Shown piece after piece: positions 22,074-34,000 of a DNA stretch of 64,000 bases. Under the pieces are notes generated by a model, which was not told where the DNA came from, did no database searches, and saw only the letters and a list, made by a program, of their open reading frames with translations. The stretch is from Silene conica (lineage: Eukaryota; Streptophyta; Magnoliopsida; Caryophyllales; Caryophyllaceae). The stretch covers positions 79,606,861 through 79,670,860 of the forward strand of contig CM055316.2 in assembly GCA_029255685.2 (NCBI GenBank). The letters are read 5' to 3'. The number at the start of each line of letters is the position of its first letter. Positions within the stretch are counted from its first letter, which is position 1. The position numbers and the translations under genes were made by a program.

Positions 22074-25000
22074 ATGGAAGACGTATGCGAAGGTAAAGAC
22101 TTCTCCTTCCCATTAGAAGAAGAGAAAATCCTCGAATTCTGGGATAAAATCCAAGCATTCGAAACCCAACTGTCTAAAACCTCTCAAAACCCAGAATACA
22201 TCTTCTACGACGGACCGCCTTTCGCTACCGGTCTCCCGCATTACGGCCACATTTTGGCGGGAACAATCAAAGATGTCGTTACAAGATACCAATCATCAAA
22301 CGGGCGCCATGTAACCCGCCGGTTCGGGTGGGATTGCCATGGGGTTCCGGTGGAGCATGAAATCGATACGAAGCTCGGGATTAAATCGCGGGCCGATGTT
22401 ATTGAAATGGGGATCGGGAAATATAATGAGGAGTGTAGGAGTATTGTTACTAGGTATGTTAAGGAATGGGAGATGGTTGTTAAGAGAACTGGGAGATGGA
22501 TTGATTTTCAAAATGGGTATAAGACAATGGATTTAGGGTTTATGGAATCTGTTTGGTGGGTTTTTAGTATGTTGCATCAAAAGGGGCTTGTTTATCGCGG
22601 TTTTAAGGTAGTTTGTTTATCTTTTGGGATTGTTTATTGGGTTTGATTATGTGGATTTAGCTTCGTTTTGTAATGTTGTTGTCAATTTTGGTTTTTTAAT
22701 TATGGGTTTGGATCATTTTTGTGTTTGGTTTGGTTGGTTCAGCTCAATTGAGGTTGCGAATCGTGTATTTTGGAGAATTAATATTAACTAGGGCTGAATT
22801 TGTACTTAATTATGTGGGTTTGCTCTATTTGGGAACGTTGTAGTCGATATTGGATTTAGTTATGGGTTTGGATCATTTTTGTGATTTGTTTGGTTAAGCT
22901 CATTGTGGTTGTGAATCTTATATTTTGTATTAATTTAGGGATGTTTTTTGGGTTTAAATATGTGGGTTTAATTCCATTGGTAATGTTTGTCGTCAATTTT
23001 GGTGTTTGAGTTATATGTTTGGATCATCTTTTGTGTTTGCTTAAGCTGGCTCAGCTCAATTGAGCTGGTGGATCTTGTAGTTTGTATATAATTATGTGGG
23101 GTTAAGGTAATTTGATTATTATTTGGGTTTATTTTTGCCGATTTCGTTCTATTTGGTAATGTTTGTAGTTATGGGTTTGGATCATTTTTTGTGTTTTGTA
23201 TTTATTCGGGGTTGAGTTTGTATTTAATTATGTGAGTTTAAGGTAATTTTGACTATCTTTTGGGGTTGTTTATTTGACGGAATCTGTTTATATTGGCAGG
23301 TCATGCCATACAGTACTGGTTTGAAGACCCCTCTTTCAAACTTTGAGTCCAATTTGAACTATAAGGTCTGACTCTGCAACATTGCTGTCACTATAATTTG
23401 TTGTTTTGTGGCACAGTGAGTTTATTTCAGTGTCAACATCTGCTGAATGGTGCAGGAAGTACCTGACCCTGAAATTATGGTAACTTTTCCTATTGTTGGT
23501 GACCAACATAATGCGTCGTTTGTTGCATGGACTACAACCCCATGGACCCTTCCCAGTAACTTAGCATTGTGTGTCAATGCCAATTTTGTTTATGTAAAGG
23601 TGAGTTTCTGCTTATCAACTTTTCTTTTGAATAGTTCCTCCCTACTTGTAGACTGTTCATCAAATGACTCAAGCGATGGCTGATACTTCTGCCTATTTCT
23701 GCTCAAGTTTACAGTTTTTTTGGTGTAGAGGCTGCATTTGTGGGCCTGGTTTTATGTCTAATAGTCAAGTGCTTCATTCACCCGTCTAGAGAAATATTGA
23801 TCACTTGAGGGAGATGACTCCATTTTGGAAGCAAATTTTTGGTGCTAGTGCTAATACAAAATTTATTTCGATGGACTGGACTCTGGAGTCAAATTGCTCA
23901 CAATCATGACTATTAGTTGCGTTCATTCATCCACGATTCCTTACCTTACCACATGCGTGCCTTTTGTATCACCAGTTATCATCCGCCAAACTTTTAAGTA
24001 TGAATGAGTTGTTTGTGAGAGCATACCAGCTAATCAAAAGTAAAAAGATTGAATTCTGAAGCTGTTTAACATTAAATAAGAACTTAGTTGGATCAAGTTG
24101 TGTGTTCCTCAACTATAGAATGCTTAACAATGCTGCTCTTATTGTCACGAAAGCAAGTATTGAAGTTGTATAACTGACCTAAACCATCATCACATAGCAA
24201 ATATGCCTTCCTTGCGAAGTGCCCATATAGTTTTCAGTTTCATTCTAATGTATGATATGTTTGTTAGCTTGATTCTTGTATCAATGTTGATTAAGAAACT
24301 TTGGATTAGACTCTCTCAATTTCACTCAAGAAGTCCCATTATTTCCCTTTCATAGAAAAAGTAAATGGGGCTTATCAACTAAGATGGAGGGAGTAAATCA
24401 ATTATCCATAGGTTCCCATTGTTTTCTTATTAAAGGATGTGTTGGGGGGTGGCCGTGTGGAGATGTGTATTGAAAAGGGAGTTTCTTTGTCTATTATACA
24501 AGCAACAAGCCAGTATTCTGATTATCTTTGAGTTTGTGTGTGAATATGTTCCTAAAAAAATAATTTGGTTCTCAGGTGAGAAGCAAAGCTTCTGGCTCAA
24601 TTTATGTTGTTGCAGAGTCCCGTTTGTCACAGCTTCCTAAGGAGAAACCGAAAACTGAGAGTAAACCAAAAGAACCTGTAAAAGATTCAAAGAATAAAAC
24701 AAAGGGATCTGCAGCTGATAAAAACTCCACCGACGATAACTCATATGAGCTGCTAGAAAAGCTACCAGGTGCATCATTGGTTGGGTTGAAGTGAGTATTC
24801 TTTTTGTTACCAAGTTGCTATTGTATAATTCTAGTATCTGTACATGCTCATTGTGATCATTGTGCAGTTATATGCTGTTGTATATATATATCATTTTTTC
24901 CACGTGCGATTTTAGTTGGTGATACTCCAGGCAGCAAGTAAATTATTGTTGTTACGTCAAACTCTAGGGGCTTGTTTGGATAGCAAAATAGGAGGGAAAG

Positions 25001-28000
25001 GAAGGGGAAGGGGATAGAAGGAAAGGGAGGGGAGGGAAGAGGATGGAGAATGGGAAGTGGTTGTTTGGATACATTTTCCCTCCAAAGCTTTCCTATGGTT
25101 GAGAGTTTTTGATTTGCCTCGAAGGAGGGAAAGTGGATCCCTCCAAATCCCCCTCCCTCCATTTCTCTCTACCGTTATTTGCTATCCAAACCGATAATAT
25201 CATGCAGAGATGATATGGACCGTTTCCCGAAAGTATGTGAAATTTGATTTATTCTTCAAGTTCTTCAACTTAAACGTGTAATGTATCAACTATCAATTGC
25301 AGATATGTACCCTTATTCGACTACTTCCAGGAGTTTTCAGATGTGGCTTTTAAAGTTGTTGCGGACAACTATGTGACTGATGATAGTGGAACTGGAATAG
25401 TTCATTGTGCTCCTGCTTTTGGAGAAGATGACTACCGTGTTTGCCTGGAAAATCAAATTATCGAGAAGGTCCGTTGTACTTTATTATTTGATATTCTTTA
25501 CATAAAATATATATACATATGCTTTATTTATTTATTTATTTATTTTATGCTTGACATATGTAGGGACCAGACTTGATTGTAGCTGTTGATGATGATGGTT
25601 GCTTCATTGAGAGAGTTTATGACTTTAAGGGACGCTATGTTAAGGAAGCTGATAAAGATATCATAAATGCCGTGAAGGCAAGAATATACATCTGTTGCTT
25701 TCTTTTTCATTCTTATGTCAATAGTAGTACTCTGTCAGTGGTAGAAGTATAGAAGTATTCTGTTTGGAAATAGCTTCAAAGTGGTTTTGTTCAAGATGAG
25801 TATCTGTCTGACATTCACTGTTTCACTCCTTGGGATGAATTTTGTTGTGGTTTGTCATCTTTTTATCTTCGGATGGGAAGTAGTAAAAGTAAATATCATT
25901 TCGTCTCTCTTCACAATTGGTGAGGTGACTGTTATCCTCTTATGGCTCTGCTTTGCCATTGTCAGTTCATAACATATCACAAATTCTTAAAACTTAAAAC
26001 GGGTAAAGCAGAATAGATAAGACAAAAGCAAAATGCCTATATATTAGCAAAAACCTCGTCTTATCTTGCAAGTTGCAAGTGAGATGCTATTTGGCCCTTT
26101 TTAAATTTAAGACGATGTATCCGCCTTATGAGAGACTAATTGCTAACATATAAAAGGCAAACATTGGAAAGTGCTGGTTTCTTAAATTTGTTCCAATATC
26201 TTTGATTTTCCTTGACCAGCTAGTAATCGCAGACAGAACTGGTGTTTTTAATACGAGAACAGAGCAGGATGTTTTCTTCTGCCCTCTGCATGTTATTTCT
26301 TAGGATAGCCATCTCTTTTGGAAATAAAATGTACTGTCGCAAACATTAGTTGGAAAGCTTTTCATGGCTATTAGTATTGGGGAGTAGCACCAGGGATGCC
26401 TCTTTATGTTATTTATTTATTTATTTATTTTAGTTTATTATGTGACTTGTAGGCGCATATTTAGTTGCTATAAACTCACGACATCTACTTTTTATTCCAC
26501 AGCAAAAAGGCAGGCTCCTCAAGCAGGGAAATTTTACCCATTCTTACCCTTTCTGTTGGAGATCTGAAACCCCTCTCATTTACAGAGCTGTTCCAAGTTG
26601 GTATGTGAAAAAAAATTAATGGCTATGTGCATTTCTTTTCATATTCTGCTAGCAAATATAGAGATATGCTGGTTCCTACAGGTATTACTGGATATGCTAT
26701 AGGGATGCTATAGTTTGCAATATGCTCTAATAGAGTTTGTTAGATATGGATTTTGTGCAAGGGCTGCCTTAGAACACGTTCGATCCAATTCGCGATTTGT
26801 GGGTTGTAAAGTTGCGCGTATACTATTTCTTGGTAGGATGCAGAGTCACAAGCTCATTGTATGGCCAAGTCCTGTAGTTTGCCAAAATTATATTGCATTC
26901 ATGAACAATAAAATTTGCGATGAATTCTTTTCTCCATTTTTCTTTGGTTTCTCGCTGTGGCACATAAGGACCTAGTAATCATTTGGATATACACCATTCT
27001 GTATTTTGTAGCTAGGAAAACGCACTTGTCTCTAAAGTCATTGTTAATCATCACAATATGGATATATTCCCTTTTTTTTCTGGAAAGGAAAAGGGAGAAA
27101 GGAGTGATAATTCCTTATTCTGCACAAGCGAAGAGTAAATGGCAGTCAGTTACTCATGTATGACTTGTAATTTCGGTTGTAGAGAACTGTGAGTGATAGC
27201 TCTCCAATTTGTGTTTTCAAGTGTTTGAATTCAATGTGGAGTTCCCATAGTTCTGGCTTCACAGAACGACATAGCAGATGTAGATTATTATCGTATTTAT
27301 GGTTTTGTTACCTAAAGTGTTCTGCATATGTCTATTTACTGCTTTAGGTTTGTTAGAGTGGAGAAGATAAAAGATCAGTTGCTGGAGAACAATAAGAAGA
27401 CTTATTGGGTTCCTGATTTTGTCAAGGTTTGGGTTCTCTCTTTTTGTTGTTGTTTTCTATTTTGCTTATTGTTTTTTCATTCAGTGCTCTCTTGATTTGT
27501 TATCCTTGTGGTACTGTGGTAATTTTTCTCTTTCTTTGCATATTCTACAGGAGAAACGTTTTCACAATTGGCTGGAAAATGCTAGGGATTGGGCTGTCAG
27601 TCGAAGTAGATTTTGGGGTACCCCTCTTCCAGTATGGATGAGTGATGATGGAAAGGAAATTAGAGTTATTTCTTCTATAGAGGAACTAGAGAAGGAATCG
27701 GGAGAAAAGGTTCTCTTTATCTGTACTGCCATTAGCTCTCATATTTTCTTTGTGATTTATGCTTCAATGGTGCATTTTTAGCTGTTCTTACCTATGTTAC
27801 TTCGACACTTCATATGACCTCCCGTACCCGTGTCCAATACTTGATCCTTTGACATTGGTATGACAATCCGACACTTCATTTTAGACCAAAAACTTGAACT
27901 TTTTTTTTTATAAAATAGCCGTGTCCGACACTTGGATACGTACCCGTGTCCGACCCTTCAAGCCGAGTCAGAGTAACATAGGTTCTGACATCTGACATTC

Positions 28001-31000
28001 TGTATTTGTCACTCTGTAGTGTAATAATCTAATATGGCTTCTCTCGAAAAGAAAAAGATAGTCTACTATGGGCCTTGGCTCAACGCCTCAACGTATGAAT
28101 CTGAATAGTGAAGCATTTATTTGAGTAAGACTGGTGATAAGTGATAGCTAATTAGCTATGCTTCTTTTCCTTAGCGTAAAAAAATAAATATCTTCAATCA
28201 TCGTTGAACTTTATCATTTCGATATCCGATACAGCCATTCTTTGGTTCTGGATTATTATTTAATAAAGCAAAATGATTCACTAAATTGGCTGCACTTCTT
28301 TTTAAACTGCGAAGTAGCAGTTATTCAATGTAATTCTCGACCCAATATTCGTTTTGGTCATGTGGAGAAAGTCTCGCTGTTCTACATAATAGTATTGCTT
28401 TCTGTTGGTGACATCCAACCCCCCTTGCTAATATGCAGGAGTACTTAAGGCACTAGGGTTATGCCACTGTTATATTATTAGACTACTGTGGTCTGTGGGA
28501 GTATGGGTTGTTCTGTTTTTAAGAGATCACGTGTAAGTTAATTGATACATCAAACATGACAACTTATTTTGTATCTCTAGTATCTTCATATATTTTGAGG
28601 AATTTGTGGTCCAAGTTGACATCAGTTAACCACAAAAGTCAAATGGAGTTAATAAAGTGGTTGTGTTGGAGCTAGTGTACTAGTATCATATTCCTCTTCT
28701 CATTGGTTGTTTGTTATGCTCTGTGAGTATGAATGTTATGATTTAAGTTACACTCTTATAACATGTAAGCATTTGTGTACAATGGAAAACCTAATTCGCT
28801 GATGGTATGTTGCTACAGGTCACTGATCTGCACCGTCACTTTATCGATCATCTAACTATTCCATCTAAGCATGGGAATGGTGTTCTTAGACGTGTGGATG
28901 ATGTAAGCCATCTAACTGAAGTCTATTTGTTATATGTTTTCCTTTGATTTTGTAAATGTGGAGAAAAAAACTTGTCACTTGTCAGTAAAGATAATAAAAG
29001 AGAGGTAACATAGATACCACTTGTAGCTATTTTTTTGAATCCTAGAATTTATGCAGGCATTTTAGCTATTGCTCATTTTGATTTTAGAACTTAATTAGTG
29101 CACTGTGGGACCTGTGTTACAGTCATTGATCGGTTATGGCTACTTGACTACATTTTATCACTATATGTTTTCGTGACTTGTGAGTTGATCTATTTATTGT
29201 TCAGAAGTTTAAGGTGATTTAGATTGAGCTTTATACCAGGACGATTCGAAATTTGAACAGGAATAACATTTGAAACCCATTTTACATAGTGTTAAGATTT
29301 AGTATATGTTGGGCTCTTGAAGATTTTCAATTTATTGTAGCTTCTGAGGGATGAAATTGCAGTTTTCTGTTTTTAGCTAAAGGCATGTAAAGTGATGTAA
29401 TGAAAGAACAGGGTATAGTAAAATCCCTAATTGAAGACCTTTGCGTTACATAAGAAAACTCTGCAGTCTTTTGAGGGTGTTTCTTGTGCTTAAATTCTAT
29501 AAAGTTTTTTTCCCTGTGTTCCAAAATTCCAAGTTTTTTGTTTTTTTTGCATACTATCCGCTAAAATCTGTTATAAGAGCTTTGAGGCGTATAGTAAGTT
29601 GTTGTGATGTTGTTGCTGCCCTGATGCTGCAGATCTTTCATGCTATTTTTACCGTTGGTGTTCTTGCAGGTGTTTGATTGCTGGTTTGAGAGTGGTGCAA
29701 TGCCTTATGCATACATCCATTATCCTTTCGAAAACAAAGAGCTTTTTGAAAGCAACTTCCCGGGGGATTTTGTGGCAGAAGGGCTGGATCAGACTCGTGG
29801 ATGGTTAGTTTCTTCTTTCCTTACATATAGTTGGGCAGGTGATCACTTGCATAAAAAAATGTTCAAATTATGGCCAGTTGCAAAAATGTACTTCTGGTTT
29901 GGTATTTGTTGAGTAAATTTATTTGTCACTCATAATGTAATAACTTCTGTTCAGGTTCAACTCTTGCAATTTTACGTGTCTAGATTTATGATTACACTTC
30001 CTAAATGCCACTCCTCTAAGTCCTCTACAGTCTACCTCATTACATCCCACCTTTTCCCTATTAATTATTCAATAGGCTCAATCATATTGCACTTGTGATT
30101 ACACCCTACCAAGTACCAAACAAATTTGCTTTTTTAAGAATCTGGTAAAATTTATCGAATCACAAATAAGTGGATCATGTGGCTTGTTTACAGTACCCTT
30201 CCTTTTGTCGTTATTAACCGTGGAATGACAAAGCAAACTGGCTTCTAATAGTGCAATTGATATTATTATTTTTGCAGGTTCTACACCTTAATGGTGCTCT
30301 CTACGGCATTATTTGGTAAGCCTGCTTTTAAAAATCTCATCTGCAATGGACTTGTCCTTGCTGAAGATGGTAAAAAGATGAGTAAGCGGCTAAAGAATTA
30401 TCCTGCGCCCTCTGAAATTCTGAATGAGTATGGGGCAGTAAGTTCATTGTCCTTTCCAGTTGTTTAATATCCTTCGGTGACATTCCATTTTGAATCTATA
30501 TGCACTTGGAATTTCTGATATGTTTTTTTGTATCTACTGACATAGTTTGTTTTTGGTATAGGATGCATTGCGTTTGTACATAGTAAATTCGCCGGTTGTT
30601 CGTGCAGAGCCTTTGCGTTTTAAGAAAGATGGAGTTTATGGCATGGTATGCATTTATCTTAAAATGTATTTTTGTAATCATGAATTTGGTAGGCATGGAT
30701 GACTAATTTCACATTATTTATTGTCTACTTGTCGCGAGATAAGATCAGAGACGTGTTCCTCCCATGGTACAATGCATACAGATTTCTTGTTCAGAATGCC
30801 AAGAGACTAGAAATTGAAGGCTTTGGAACGTTCATTCCTATGGATCAAAGTGCTTTGAAAGCCTCTTCTAATGTTCTTGACCAATGGATCAACTCAGCTA
30901 CCCAACACCTGGTTCATTTTGTGCGACAAGAAATGGATGCATATAGGCTGTACACGGTTCGTGTTTTTTTTATCACCTACTCAAGTTGCATTATCTACTT

Positions 31001-34000
31001 TTGTGAAATGCATTATGGTCAGTTATTCTTTGACAAGTGATGAATTTTGCCAAGAAATTTCTGGTCGGAGCACTTGTTCAAATTGTGTAGTGAAGCTGTA
31101 TTTTTGTTGTGTTTGGAAAGTTGCGAGAGAATGAGAACTCTCTGAACTTTCAGCTTTTCAGCTTCCTATTGGTGAGTTGAATACAACTTGATTTTGCAGA
31201 AACTGTTTTGAGCATCTCACATCTTTTGTAGGTTGTTCCTCAACTTTTGAAGTTTCTTGACGATCTGACAAATATCTACGTAAGATTCAACCGCAAACGA
31301 TTGAAAGGCCGTACAGGAGAGGAAGATTGCAAGATTGCACTTTCTACTCTTTATCATGTATGTTCCATTTTTGTTTTGCCTGTGTATTGGCTAATTGGGT
31401 CTTACATCCATAATCTGTTACTGACCATAATCTATTACGTAGTACTTGATATATACCCACGTTTTTGGATTCGGGTATTCATTCATAATTGCACATGAGG
31501 GTTTCCTAGCAGTTTCTCAGTTTTATAAGTGTTTAGTCGGTATCCTGCAATGAGAAGTGGGATTGTGGGGCCATTTAATAGGGAAGGCATTAAACTAGGC
31601 CATTCTCTTAATTGAAGGTTATGCAGTGGATTGTGCTGTTGGACTGTTACTTTATGATCTTTTTATCCGTACTCTAGTTATGAGGTATATATATTTCGGC
31701 TTGGGCAGTTGTGGAACTTCTTGTGAGGTTGTCATTTTCGCGATTGAGTTTTGCGCACTGTCTCAAGTGTATAAAGCTGCACTGATAGCTGCTAAAGATT
31801 AACTATTAGTCACTGTATTTTCAAATTCGAAGCGTTTATGAGCATGATTTTAGATGGCAGCTGGGACTCAAAGCTTACCTTTTTGGAGGATCTCTGTTAG
31901 AATTCCTTAATTTTTCCCCCAATAGTTTAAGAGACAACTGTGAGTAAATCATTGCATTGTTTTGGTTCAACCTTTTGTCTTGTAATTTAGATACAAACCA
32001 GATCTTCTATAAAGGGAATCTGAGAATTGACATTGGTTGCTAGGATACCAATCTAGTGAGGGCTTTTTTGTTAACCCAAGGAGTGACAGGGTTTTAGGCT
32101 CCAACAAAACCTTCGCCTTTCTTGTTTGGGTATCCTAGCTCTATTACATAGTTTTCGGTGAAAAATATCTTGCATATACTGAAGTGATTTGAAGGAACTG
32201 TTGTTAGAGGCCGTTTATTTTCTTATTGTGACATGCCTGTATTAGATTATTCAGGCATTCTATTATATTGATGTCACGTTTCATGTTATCTCATGCATGA
32301 TGTACTTTATTGATCTTAGGTACTGCTAACATCATGTAAGGCAATGGCTCCTTTGACACCTTTCTTCACAGAAGTTCTTTACCAAAATTTAAGAAGAGTT
32401 TGTGAGGGAGCGGAAGAAAGCATTCACTATTGTAGCTTTCCTCAAGCAGAAGGAAAGGTATCCCAGGCATAACTCTTTAACGGAAGTATTATATACTCCT
32501 AGTATTTTTCACGTTGCTCCTGTTATTAAATTTTCAGAAGAAAAAAATCTGTTTGATCTTCAATATAAGTTAATTGATCTTTAGGGAGACGAACGCATTG
32601 TGCAAAGTGTATCAAGGATGACTAAAATTATTGACCTTGCCCGAAATATCCGAGAGCGCCACAACAAGCCCCTGAAGACTCCCCTTAGGTAGTGCTGGTG
32701 GCTTTTTATTATTGTCTTCAATTTCCCAAACAGTCGATCCTGGAATTCAGTCTTTTTTGATTTCTTCAAATGCTGCTGTCACTGATACGTTTTGCCTGCT
32801 TCTGGGAAAAACCAGGGAGATGGTGGTCGTACACCCGGACAACGATTTTCTTGATGATATAGCTGGAAAACTGAGAGAGGTATTATATCTTGATGATGCA
32901 TTCTAAATTTTGAGATACTGTGACTGCATAAATTATTTTTGCAAGGGCACGGATTTGGAGTGAAATGTTGTCCATCACTTAACTCAGAAGAAATATAAGG
33001 CTTTATTCTTAGTATGTTAAAACTATAAAACGCTGTATTGATTTAGCGCTTTTAAAAGGCTGTTGTTGATAGCTACTCTCATTTGACAGACATATGAGGC
33101 CTTTTTAGAGTGGTTGTAGGTGTATAATATTTGTCTGCTTTTGCTGATGAAAACAACAGTCAATTGCTCGTCATTTGGTTTATATTTAATTCCATAGATC
33201 AATCTGACATTGCAGACTGGAGGGACAGGGTTGTCTGTCAAAGTCTACGATGTTCTTGTTCGTAGGGTTCAGATGTTTAGTATTTTTTAAATTCCATTTG
33301 TGATTCATCAAAGATCTGTGGGTTTCTAATTTTGAGTTTGCCAAAATGTTTGATGACTAGCCCTCTAGAACCTACAAATTCCTACGCTAATGCCATCTTG
33401 AATATCAATTTAGTTCTGGGAGGTGAATGCTTTTCTGATACATACCATGTGGGGTTTTGGATCAATGATTTTGTGTGTTTTATGATACATTATAAGGGCT
33501 GAGAAGCTGAATTTATGTCATGCTCATAATCAAGTTCCTCTCACATAACTCTGCATATTACAAAGTGGATCCTTACAATCATCTTGCAAATTGCTGCAGT
33601 ATGTGCTTGAAGAGCTGAATATAGTGTTACTTGTCCCCTGCAATAATCCTCTAAAATATGCTTCACTTCGCGCTGAGCCTGATTTCAGGTATGCCGAGTG
33701 GATACTTCCATTAGTAGTTGTGTTTGTGTGTATCATATACTTATTAGTTATTACGCCTAATTAATTGATGATACCTTCTTTCCTTGTAGTGTGCTGGGCA
33801 AAAGGCTTGGAAAATCTATGGGAGTGGTTGCAAAGGAAGTCAAGGCAATGAGTCAGCAAGATGTATTAGCATTTGAGGAAGCTGGAGAAGTCACCATTGC
33901 TGGCCATTGTTTGAAGCTGACTGATATTAAGGTGAATTTTATAATAAATCATGAGAAATATACCGAATTGCTGTAAGTTGTTTTAACAATGATGTCCTAG

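Noticed and set aside
26715-27163. Possible extra coding exons in IleRS intron 7
   Set aside because: The frames there match nothing in the synthetase, and joining exon 7 to exon 8 directly keeps the frame and the conserved VPSWFVRVE sequence.
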